Shown: positions 1 to 6,069 of the stretch, one piece after another
How the letters are laid out: every line of letters starts with the position of its first letter
How positions within the stretch are numbered: the stretch's first letter is position 1
DNA from: Chloroflexota bacterium
Lineage (GTDB): Bacteria > Chloroflexota > Dehalococcoidia > Bin125
Assembly: GCA_027296805.1 (NCBI GenBank)
Contig: JAPUIR010000098.1
Span: 1 to 10,986, forward strand
DNA: 10,986 nt
Direction: 5' to 3'
Notes under the pieces: generated by a model
Seen by the model: only the letters and a program-made list of their open reading frames with translations
Databases searched by the model: none
Told to the model about the DNA's origin: nothing
Position numbers and translations under genes: made by a program

Positions 1-1379
1 CCGTCCACCTCGATCCGGGGCTTCAGCACCACCTCCGCCAGTTGGGCCTGCGCCAGCGCGCTCAGCCGCTCCTTGAGCGGTGCGATGTTCTCCCGCCGCA
101 CCGTGAACCCCGCCGCCATGTGGTGGCCGCCGTGCCTCTCCAGCAGGTCATCGCACTCGCGCAGCGCCGCCGCGATGTCGAACTCCGGGATCGAGCGGCA
201 GGACGCTCGGCACCACTCCGGTCCCTCCTCGTAGACGAAAGCCGGTCGGTGCCGCTCCTCCGCCAGCCGCCCCGCCCCCAGCCCCACGATCCCGGTCGGA
301 ATCCCTGGGTCGCCGATGAACGTAATCGGCAGATCCGCATCCTCGTCCGCGAGCCGCGCGGCACCCCGCTCCATCGCATCCAGCGTGAGCTGGCGTCGCT
401 GCACGTTGAGGCTGTCCAGCTCCTGCGCCTGCGCCGCCGCCCGGTCCGGATCCGTCTCCGTCAGCAGCTCCACCGCCCGCAGCGCATGATCCAACCGCCC
501 CGCCGCGTTGAGTCGCGGCGCCAACCCAAACGCGATGCTGTCCGCGTCCAGCTCCTGTCCCCACAAGCCCGACACATCCAGCAGCGCTCGCAGTCCGGGC
601 CGCGTCGTCTCCCGGATCGCATCCAAGCCGTTCGACACGATCCAGCGGTTGTCCTCCACCAGCGGCACCACATCGGCCACCGTGCTCAGCGCCGCCAGAT
701 CCAACCAGCGATCGGCGCCCACCGATAGCCCCCGTCGCTCCAGCAGCAGATGCGCGATGCGGTAGGCCAGCCCCCCCGTCGACAGCTCGCTGAAGGGGTA
801 GGCCGAACCCGGCACCTTGGGGTTGACCGTCGCGTAGGCGTCCGGCGTCTCCGCCGGCACGCTGTGATGGTCAACGATCACCACATCGAGCCCGATCTCA
901 TTCGCGAAGTCCACCTCCGCGATCGATGTGATCCCGCAGTCGGCCGTAATCACCAGATCGACGCCGCGTCCCCGCAGCTCCGAGAGCGCCTCCCGGTTCA
1001 GTCCGTACCCCTCGCTGAAGCGGTCCGGGATGTACGCCGACGCGCGCCCGCCCACCGCCCGGATCGCCTCCGTCAGAATCGTCACGGACGTGATCCCGTC
1101 CACGTCGAAATCGCCGTAGACGGAGACGGTCTCGTCGTCCCCCACCGCCCGCAGGATCCGCTCGATCGCCGCCTCCATCCCCGGCAGCAGCGCCGCGTCG
1201 GGCAGCGTGTAGGGCTGGTCGAAGAGGAACACCTGCGCCTGCGCGGCCGTGCGGATCCCCCGCCGCCAGAGCAGCTTGTTCACGAAGTCGGGGTAGGGCG
1301 TACCGGGCACCGCCTCGTGCTCGTGCGGTTCCGGGATGTGCCACAGGCGCCCTCGATAGGAGTCCGACCGAATCCGCAC
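1..1379 (-). CDS. recJ: Single-stranded-DNA-specific exonuclease RecJ (3' end cut by window edge)
   Basis: 5'-3' single-strand DNA exonuclease used in recombination and mismatch/base-excision repair; cytoplasmic, DHH phosphoesterase superfamily. About 459 codons are present. From the GTG at 1379, metal-binding motifs appear in order: YGDFDVDGITS (residues 88-98), ITADCGIT (144-151), VDHH (169-172) and STVADVVPL (232-240). Next come APRLNAAGRL and the DHHA1 motif GGHHMAAGF, encoded near positions 105-130. All key Asp/His residues of the DHH core are visible. The family is usually about 560-580 residues, so the C-terminal OB-fold region lies beyond the window. Start: GTG at 1379 has an AGGAGG five bases upstream, and an in-frame stop (the fabF stop, same frame) lies 36 bases upstream, so little extension is possible. 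It follows fabF by 36 bases and probably shares its transcript. No damage seen. Confidence 0.95.
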   Translation of the reverse strand, partial: MRIRSDSYRGRLWHIPEPHEHEAVPGTPYPDFVNKLLWRRGIRTAAQAQVFLFDQPYTLPDAALLPGMEAAIERILRAVGDDETVSVYGDFDVDGITSVTILTEAIRAVGGRASAYIPDRFSEGYGLNREALSELRGRGVDLVITADCGITSIAEVDFANEIGLDVVIVDHHSVPAETPDAYATVNPKVPGSAYPFSELSTGGLAYRIAHLLLERRGLSVGADRWLDLAALSTVADVVPLVEDNRWIVSNGLDAIRETTRPGLRALLDVSGLWGQELDADSIAFGLAPRLNAAGRLDHALRAVELLTETDPDRAAAQAQELDSLNVQRRQLTLDAMERGAARLADEDADLPITFIGDPGIPTGIVGLGAGRLAEERHRPAFVYEEGPEWCRASCRSIPEFDIAAALRECDDLLERHGGHHMAAGFTVRRENIAPLKERLSALAQAQLAEVVLKPRIEVD

Positions 1380-1415
1380 CTCCGCCTCCTCTCCCTCCGG
1401 CTCCCGTGAGCCGCT

Positions 1416-2669
1416 TTACGGCTCCCAGCGCTTGAAGACCAAGCACGCGTTGTGCCCGCCGAAGCCCATCGAATTCGTCAACGCGACGCGCACGTCCCGC
1501 GTCGCCGCTTCCAGCGCGGTGTAGTTCAGATCGCATTCCGGATCGGGATCCGTCAAGTTGATCGTGGGCGGGATCACCCCCTCGCGGATCGACTTGATGC
1601 AAGCGATCGCCTCGATCGCGCCCGCCGCCCCCATCAGATGCCCTGTCATCGACTTCGTCGACGAGATCGGCACGTCCTGCGCGCTCTCGCCGAACACCCG
1701 CTTGATCGCCTTCGTCTCCGTGCCGTCGTTGGCCGGCGTCGAGGTACCGTGCGCGTTGATGTAGTCCACCTCCTCCGCCTCCAGCTCCGCGTTCGTCAGC
1801 GCCGCCTGCATCGCCCGGGCGCCGCCGTCGCCGTCCGCGATCGGCTGGGTCAGGTGGTAGGCGTCCGCTACGGCCCCGTAGCCCGCCAGCTCGCACAGGA
1901 TGGGCGCTCCCCGCTCCAGCGCGTGCTTGGCGAGTTCCAAGATGAGCACTCCGGCGCCCTCGCCCATCACGAAGCCGTCCCGCCCGCGGTCGAACGGCCG
2001 GGACGCCTCCTCCGGCGCGTCGTTCCGTACCGACAGCGCCCGCGCGGCCGCGAATCCCGCCACGCTCATCTCACAGATCGGCGCTTCCGCGCCGCCTGCC
2101 ACAATCCAGTCGGCGTCGCCCTCGCGGAGCAGCTTGGCCGCGATCCCGATCGCATCCGCCGCACTGGAGCAGGCCGACGTTGGCGCGATGTTGGGGCCCC
2201 GCGCGCCCAGCTCAATGCTCACCTGCCCGCTCGCCATGTTGGGCAGCATCATCGGTACCACGAAGGGACTGATCCGGTTGGGGCCGCGCTCGTGGAGGAC
2301 GTCGAATTGGGCGTTCAGCGTCGTGATCCCGCCGATCCCGGTCCCGATCATCGTGCCCACCCGCTCGCAGTTCGCCTCCGTAATGAAATCGCCCGCCGAG
2401 CGCACCGCCTCTGCGGCCGCGACCACGGCGAACTGACTGAAGCGATCCATGCGCCGCGACGCCTTGCGCTCGATGTAATCCGTCGGTTCGAACCCGGTCG
2501 CTTCGCCCGCGATGCGGACCGTCAGCTGATCCGCGTCGAACAGCGAGATCGGCCCGATCCCGCTTCGCCCCGCCACCAAGCCCTCCCAGTAGTCGTCGAC
2601 GTTCAGCCCCACGGGCGTGACCGCGCCCATCCCCGTCACGACCACCCGTGCGCCGTTCTCGTCGCTCAT
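1416..2669 (-). CDS. fabF: 3-oxoacyl-[acyl-carrier-protein] synthase II (KAS II)
   Basis: Decarboxylating Claisen condensation of malonyl-ACP with acyl-ACP in type II fatty acid elongation; cytoplasmic. The 417 residues match the family length of about 410-415. The thiolase-fold triad is complete: Cys167 in TSACSSAAD, His307 in YINAHGTSTPAND and His344 in SMTGHLMGAAGA, with Lys339 just before it. The gatekeeper loop NSMGFGGHN (399-407) and the N-terminal VVVTGMGAVTPVG are typical. The active-site context SACSS replaces the commoner TACSS, a minor change. The ATG at 2669 is chosen because the conserved N-terminus starts eight residues later. No strong Shine-Dalgarno lies directly before it; a purine-rich AGGGGGAG sits 23 bases upstream and serves a tiny ORF ending in the start codon. 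Upstream lies a 140-base leader with a promoter and inverted repeat; recJ follows. FabF rather than FabB is favoured by length and motifs. Confidence 0.96.
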   Translation of the reverse strand: MSDENGARVVVTGMGAVTPVGLNVDDYWEGLVAGRSGIGPISLFDADQLTVRIAGEATGFEPTDYIERKASRRMDRFSQFAVVAAAEAVRSAGDFITEANCERVGTMIGTGIGGITTLNAQFDVLHERGPNRISPFVVPMMLPNMASGQVSIELGARGPNIAPTSACSSAADAIGIAAKLLREGDADWIVAGGAEAPICEMSVAGFAAARALSVRNDAPEEASRPFDRGRDGFVMGEGAGVLILELAKHALERGAPILCELAGYGAVADAYHLTQPIADGDGGARAMQAALTNAELEAEEVDYINAHGTSTPANDGTETKAIKRVFGESAQDVPISSTKSMTGHLMGAAGAIEAIACIKSIREGVIPPTINLTDPDPECDLNYTALEAATRDVRVALTNSMGFGGHNACLVFKRWEP

Positions 2670-2686
2670 TGCCAGCCGCCGGTCAT
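2666..2686 (-). other. Leader mini-ORF 2 (MTGGWQ), overlaps fabF start
   Basis: Six codons: ATG at 2686, TGA at 2668-2666. The stop overlaps the fabF ATG as ATGA, and the start overlaps the stop of mini-ORF 1 the same way. An AGGGGGAG (2699-2692) stands six bases before this ATG, a better Shine-Dalgarno than anything next to fabF itself. Ribosomes may therefore start here and reinitiate at fabF. This is inference; a pair of overlapping ORFs this short could also be chance. Confidence 0.4.
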
Positions 2687-2703
2687 CGCCAGCTCCCCCT
2701 CAT
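2670..2703 (-). repeat. 17-base imperfect tandem repeat in the fabF leader
   Basis: Two adjacent 17-base units read on the minus strand as ATGAGGGGGAGCTGGCG (2703-2687) and ATGACCGGCGGCTGGCA (2686-2670), agreeing at 12 of 17 positions. The next base begins ATGA again, the fabF start. Because 17 is not a multiple of three, each unit puts its ATG in a new frame and creates an ATGA stop/start overlap. The repeat is directly visible; any role is inference. Confidence 0.6.
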
Positions 2704-2721
2704 CGACAAGTCGCCGCTCAT
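2683..2721 (-). other. Leader mini-ORF 1 (MSGDLSMRGSWR)
   Basis: Twelve codons: ATG at 2721, TGA at 2685-2683. A GGAGG (2735-2731) lies nine bases upstream, so the start looks usable. An internal ATG at 2703 lies exactly 17 bases before the mini-ORF 2 start. The sequence is too short to judge coding bias. It could be a translated leader peptide coupling initiation to fabF, or chance ORF content of a GC-rich leader. Confidence 0.4.
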
Positions 2722-2773
2722 CGTGGCGCCCCTCCGGGGATGCCTGATGACCGTTTCAGTGCTGTCAGGTGAA

Positions 2774-2804
2774 CGAATCGCGAAGAGTATATCACCGCGA
2801 TTCG
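2774..2804. promoter_or_regulatory. Inverted repeat around the fabF -10 box, candidate operator
   Basis: CGAATCGCG (2774-2782) and CGCGATTCG (2796-2804) form a perfect 9-bp inverted repeat with a 13-base spacer, arm centres 22 bp apart (about two helical turns). The spacer holds the -10 box of the presumed fabF promoter, so a dimeric or tetrameric repressor bound here would block initiation. The right arm also lies inside a smaller dyad, CCGCGATTCGCGG (2795-2807). It lies just past the nnr stop codon (2812-2810). No T-tract follows, so a terminator is less likely. The regulator is unknown. Confidence 0.5.
2786..2794 (-). promoter_or_regulatory. Extended -10 promoter element for fabF-recJ
   Basis: TGATATACT on the minus strand (2794-2786) matches the extended -10 form TGnTATAAT closely (TATACT). 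No good -35 is seen at the expected distance (CATAAG at 2814-2809), which is tolerated by extended -10 promoters. The predicted start would give an untranslated leader of about 110 bases before fabF. Sequence-based prediction only. Confidence 0.5.
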
Positions 2805-2809
2805 CGGAC

Positions 2810-4564
2810 TTATGGTGTCTCCCCGGGCGATCCACCGCCCTCCGATCCGGGCAAGCCGGGCAGGCCGCCCCCGCCCCCAGAGAGGCCACTCTCCGGCCCC
2901 GGCGGCCCCCCCGCTCCCATCGCTTGCCCCAGATCCATGCCCCCGCCCCCACCCATCCCGCCACCACCGAGCCCACCCATCAGGCCGCCGCCCGATCCCC
3001 CGCTGGCCGGCTCTTCGCCCGCCAGCGACCGCCCCGCCAACGACACATGCTCCAGGATGTCCCGTGCCGTCGTCCCTGCGGTACCCACGCTGCGCGCGGC
3101 GCGCTCGCCCGCACTGCCATGCAGGTAGACCCCCAGCGTCGCCGCCTCGAACGGATCGAGGCCTTGGGCCAGCAAGCCGCCGATCGCCCCCGCCAACACA
3201 TCGCCGGAGCCTGCCGTGGCCAGCGCCGCGTTGGCGATCGCGCTCACGCTCGCCCGACCGTCGGGCGCCGCCACGATCGTGTTCGCCCCCTTCAGCACCA
3301 CGTGCCCGTCCCACGCCGCCGCCCGGCCCAGCGCGATGCCCAGGCGGTCGGCCTGGACCGCGCCGGACTCCGTCTCGATCAAGCGAGCCATCTCGCCGGC
3401 ATGCGGCGTCAGCACGAACGGCGTCCCGATCTCGCCCCACACCGCCTCGCCGGAGAGTGCGTTCAGGCCGTCAGCGTCGATCACCAGCCCCCGCGTCGAC
3501 GCCATCCGTTCGTCCTGCACGATGCTGCGCACGAACGTGGCCGTCGCGGCCGCCTGCCCCAAGCCGCAGCCGATCACCACCGCGTCGTAGTCCGCCAACG
3601 ACGCCCGCAGCGCGTCTGCCGCGTCGCCCCCCAGGATGTCCGGCCCATCGTGCTCCGGCAGCGGGTGAAACGTCACCTCTGGCATCGCCGCCACCAAGCT
3701 GGGAATCAGCGATTCGGCCGTCGCCAGCGCCACCAACCCCGCCCCCACCTTGTACGCCGCCGACGCCGCCAGGATCGCCGCCCCCGGATAGCGCGCCGAA
3801 CCCGCGATCACCAGCACCTTGCCGAACGATCCCTTGTGCGCGTCCGCCGGCCGACGCGGCAGCAACCGCTTCGCGTCCCGCCGCTCCACCAGCTCGATCG
3901 CCATCCCCTCGTCCAGGCCTGGCGGGATTCCGATCTCCACCGTCTGCACGTCCCCGGAGAGCCCCGCTCCCGGCTGGGTGTAGAGCCCCACCTTGGGGTA
4001 TTGAAAAGTCACGGTCTCGTCCGGCGCCACCGTGAGCGGATCGGCGGCGCCCGAATCCCCGTCCACACCGGTCGGCACATCCACCGCGATCAGCTTCGGC
4101 TTCAAACCACGCTCGCGGGCCGCGGCCAACCTTCCCATCACCTCCGCCAGATCGCCCGCGATCGGGCGCGCCTGCCCCGTCCCCAGCAGCGCGTCGATGA
4201 TCAGCTCTGCCCCTTGCAACAGCGACTCCAGCGCCTCGAACCCGTCGTCTTCCGGGACCGACCCGCAGGGGATCCCCGCCTCCAGGGTCGTTTGCCATTG
4301 CGCGTCGTCCCGCGCGGTCAGGGCGTAACAGCGCACCGCCGCGCCCCACTCCGCCAGATGCCGTGCCGCCACCAGTCCGTCGCCGCCGTTGTTGCCCGGT
4401 CCCACCAGCACCACGATGCGGCGTTCCTCCAGATGGCCCAGCTGCATCCACGCCTCTTGGGCCACGTTCAGGCCCGCGTTCGCCATCAGCTCATCCAGAC
4501 CGACCCCCGCCTCCACGGCGCGCTCTTCCAAGACTCGCATCTGCGCGCTGGTCACCAGTTTCAT
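2810..4564 (-). CDS. nnr: Bifunctional NAD(P)HX epimerase / ADP-dependent NAD(P)HX dehydratase
   Basis: Repairs damaged, hydrated NADH and NADPH: the N-terminal domain (YjeF_N, NnrE) interconverts R and S epimers, and the C-terminal ribokinase-like domain (NnrD) dehydrates the S form using ADP. Cytoplasmic. In the 584 residues, the epimerase half (about 1-235) shows GPGNNGGDG (55-63), LIIDALLGTG (121-130) and VDVPTGVDGD (161-170). The dehydratase half (about 236-515) shows HKGSFGKVLVIAGS (243-256), DADGLNAL (363-370), TPHAGEMARL (386-395), KGANT (425-429) and TAGSGDVLAG (450-459). The last 64 residues (521-584) are an unusual glycine/proline-rich tail not part of the family. Start ATG 4564 has AAAGGG five bases upstream. 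It follows acpS by 48 bases, a frequent neighbour, and is likely cotranscribed with it. Confidence 0.95.
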   Translation of the reverse strand: MKLVTSAQMRVLEERAVEAGVGLDELMANAGLNVAQEAWMQLGHLEERRIVVLVGPGNNGGDGLVAARHLAEWGAAVRCYALTARDDAQWQTTLEAGIPCGSVPEDDGFEALESLLQGAELIIDALLGTGQARPIAGDLAEVMGRLAAARERGLKPKLIAVDVPTGVDGDSGAADPLTVAPDETVTFQYPKVGLYTQPGAGLSGDVQTVEIGIPPGLDEGMAIELVERRDAKRLLPRRPADAHKGSFGKVLVIAGSARYPGAAILAASAAYKVGAGLVALATAESLIPSLVAAMPEVTFHPLPEHDGPDILGGDAADALRASLADYDAVVIGCGLGQAAATATFVRSIVQDERMASTRGLVIDADGLNALSGEAVWGEIGTPFVLTPHAGEMARLIETESGAVQADRLGIALGRAAAWDGHVVLKGANTIVAAPDGRASVSAIANAALATAGSGDVLAGAIGGLLAQGLDPFEAATLGVYLHGSAGERAARSVGTAGTTARDILEHVSLAGRSLAGEEPASGGSGGGLMGGLGGGGMGGGGGMDLGQAMGAGGPPGPESGLSGGGGGLPGLPGSEGGGSPGETP

Positions 4565-4612
4565 GAGCGCCCTTTCTCGTTCAAGTGGTTAACCCCTGTT
4601 CGTTAGCCATTG

Positions 4613-5023
4613 TCACGCGTGCCTGTCCCCGCGCCCGCCTGCCAGCGTCGCCAGCGACGGACCACCCACCACCATCGCGCAGCCCAGCTCCCGCTCGTGG
4701 CTCAGGCTGATCTCGATCGCGTCCAGGCCGATCGCGTGTGCCCGGGTCTCCGCGCGGCCGTGCAGCAGCACCACAGGCTTGCCGCGCGCGTTGGCCAGAA
4801 TCTCGATCTCGCGCCAGGAGATGCCCCGCACGCCGGTCCCCAGCGCCTTCATCATCGCTTCCTTGCCCGCGAAGCGCACCGCTAGCTCCGACACCCGTCC
4901 GCGGCAGTAATCGACCTCGCGCTCCGTGAAACAGCGACGCAAGAAGCGATCGCCGTGCCGCTCCAGCACCCGCTCGAAACGGGCGATCTCGATCAGGTCA
5001 ATGCCGCTGAAATAGGGGCCCAT
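4613..5023 (-). CDS. acpS: Holo-[acyl-carrier-protein] synthase
   Basis: Transfers the 4'-phosphopantetheine arm of coenzyme A to a serine of apo-ACP, making the carrier used by FabF and the other fatty acid enzymes. The 136 residues fit the trimeric AcpS family (about 120-130) with a short extra C-terminus. Visible motifs are GIDLIEIARF (7-16, metal-binding Asp9), RFAGKEAMMKALGTG (50-64, Glu55) and ISLSHERELGCAMVV (105-119). The ATG at 5023 begins the conserved region almost at once, and no upstream alternative is evident. No Shine-Dalgarno precedes it; a TGGTAAACT element ends nine bases upstream, so the transcript may be nearly leaderless. Divergent from folD, 99 bases away; nnr follows. 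Confidence 0.95.
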   Translation of the reverse strand: MGPYFSGIDLIEIARFERVLERHGDRFLRRCFTEREVDYCRGRVSELAVRFAGKEAMMKALGTGVRGISWREIEILANARGKPVVLLHGRAETRAHAIGLDAIEISLSHERELGCAMVVGGPSLATLAGGRGDRHA

Positions 5024-5032
5024 AGCCGGCGG

Positions 5033-5041
5033 AGTTTACCA
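5033..5041 (-). promoter_or_regulatory. Extended -10 element for acpS
   Basis: TGGTAAACT on the minus strand (5041-5033) fits TGnTATAAT with two mismatches in the hexamer. Only nine bases separate it from the acpS ATG, so initiation would give a 5' leader of about 2-4 bases. No clear -35 is seen. Prediction only. Confidence 0.4.
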
Positions 5042-5087
5042 CGCTCCCCCCGCCGCGCTCGTTCCCCGCGCCAAGTGCCGCGCGATG

Positions 5088-5116
5088 TTGTGACTGCCCC
5101 ACCTCGCCCATAGCAT
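5088..5116 (+). promoter_or_regulatory. Putative folD promoter (leaderless)
   Basis: TTGTGA (5088-5093) and TAGCAT (5111-5116) each match the sigma-70 consensus at four of six positions, with an ideal 17-base spacer. The expected start point, about seven bases beyond the -10, falls on or beside the folD ATG at 5123. There is no Shine-Dalgarno before folD, which agrees with leaderless translation. Prediction only. Confidence 0.4.
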
Positions 5117-5122
5117 CGAGTG

Positions 5123-6019
5123 ATGGCCGCCGAGATCATCGATTGCAAGGCGATCGCCGCCACCATCAAGGGCGAGCTCACCAAACAGGTTGCCGCGATC
5201 GCGGAGGAAGGGCTCACGCCGCGCCTCGCCGTGATCGTCGCCGGGGACGACGCCGCCTCCGCCGCCTACGTCCGCGGCAAGCAGCGCGACAGCGCCGAGA
5301 CGGGCATCGCCTCCGACCTCTGGCAGGTCCCGGGCGAAGGCGAGCCCGCGGCGATCGAGGCTGCCATCCGCGCCCACATCGAACGCCTGAACGCGGATCC
5401 GGCCGTCGATGGCATGATCCTTCAGCTCCCACTGCCGGAAGACGTCTACGAAGACACCTTGATCGAGACGATCGATCCTCGCAAGGACGTCGACGGGTTG
5501 CACCCCGAGAACGCGGGATTGCTGGTGCAGGGCGCCGCGCGCTACTTGCCCGCAACCCCACACGGCGTGCAGCAGATCCTGGTCCGCAGCGGCAACGACC
5601 CTGGGGGCAAGCACGTCGTCATCGTGGGGCGTTCCCGGCTCGTCGGCCTGCCCCTGGCCAACATGCTGGTGCAGAAGCGCGCCGGCGCGAACGCCACTGT
5701 CACCCTCTGCCATACCAGCACTCCCGACCTGGCCGGCTACACCCGGGCCGCCGACATTCTCGTCGCCGCGGCAGGCGTGCCCGGGCTCATCACCGCCGAC
5801 ATGGTTCGTCCCGGCGCCGTCGTGATCGATGTCGGCATCAGCCGCGTCGACGATCCCTCTCGCAAACGCGGCTACCGTCTCGCCGGTGACGTCGACTTCG
5901 AAGCGGTCGCGCAGGTCGCGCGCGCCATCACCCCCGTGCCCGGCGGCGTGGGCCTGATGACCCGAGCCATGCTCTTGACCAACGTCGTGCGCGCCGCAAG
6001 GCAGTTCCGCGGGCGCTGA
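5123..6019 (+). CDS. folD: Methylenetetrahydrofolate dehydrogenase / methenyltetrahydrofolate cyclohydrolase
   Basis: Bifunctional one-carbon enzyme: oxidises 5,10-methylene-THF with NADP+ and hydrolyses the methenyl product to 10-formyl-THF; cytoplasmic homodimer. The 298 residues match the family. Catalytic Tyr49 and Lys53 lie in AAYVRGKQRDSAETG, Gln101 in MILQLPLP, and the conserved KDVDGLHPEN is at 121-130. The NADP-binding loop GRSRLVGLP (169-177) and C-terminal PVPGGVGLMTRAMLL (271-285) are intact. GRSRLVG shows Leu where Ile is usual, a mild change. Two adjacent starts exist, GTG 5120 and ATG 5123; ATG is preferred, since a predicted promoter would start the RNA there and no Shine-Dalgarno is present. 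First gene of a probable folD-prfB-peptidase operon; prfB starts 41 or 50 bases after the stop. Confidence 0.96.
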   Translation: MAAEIIDCKAIAATIKGELTKQVAAIAEEGLTPRLAVIVAGDDAASAAYVRGKQRDSAETGIASDLWQVPGEGEPAAIEAAIRAHIERLNADPAVDGMILQLPLPEDVYEDTLIETIDPRKDVDGLHPENAGLLVQGAARYLPATPHGVQQILVRSGNDPGGKHVVIVGRSRLVGLPLANMLVQKRAGANATVTLCHTSTPDLAGYTRAADILVAAAGVPGLITADMVRPGAVVIDVGISRVDDPSRKRGYRLAGDVDFEAVAQVARAITPVPGGVGLMTRAMLLTNVVRAARQFRGR

Positions 6020-6069
6020 CGCAGGTGAGGCGGCTCCCTACACTGAGGGGGCGGGATGGAGTGTCCACT

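Noticed and set aside
1399..1412. GGCTC/GAGCC hairpin between fabF and recJ
   Set aside because: Only a 5-bp stem with a 4-base loop and no T-tract; it sits just ahead of the recJ ribosome site, so it is not a terminator and is common by chance in GC-rich DNA.
898..1896. Minus-strand frame covering parts of recJ and fabF
   Set aside because: It crosses the fabF/recJ boundary in a different frame and is Gly/Arg-rich; both true genes are read in another frame with intact catalytic motifs.
2648..4606. Long open frame on the plus strand across nnr (over 600 codons)
   Set aside because: It mirrors nnr, is extremely rich in Arg, Pro and His, shows no domain, and is explained by scarcity of stop codons opposite GC-rich coding sequence.
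4579..4608. Nine-codon ORF MANEQGLTT between acpS and nnr
   Set aside because: It begins five bases after the acpS stop but has no Shine-Dalgarno and no junction with nnr; too short to support.
5036..5713. Minus-strand frame opposite the start of folD
   Set aside because: Antisense to conserved FolD residues and lacking motifs; shadow.
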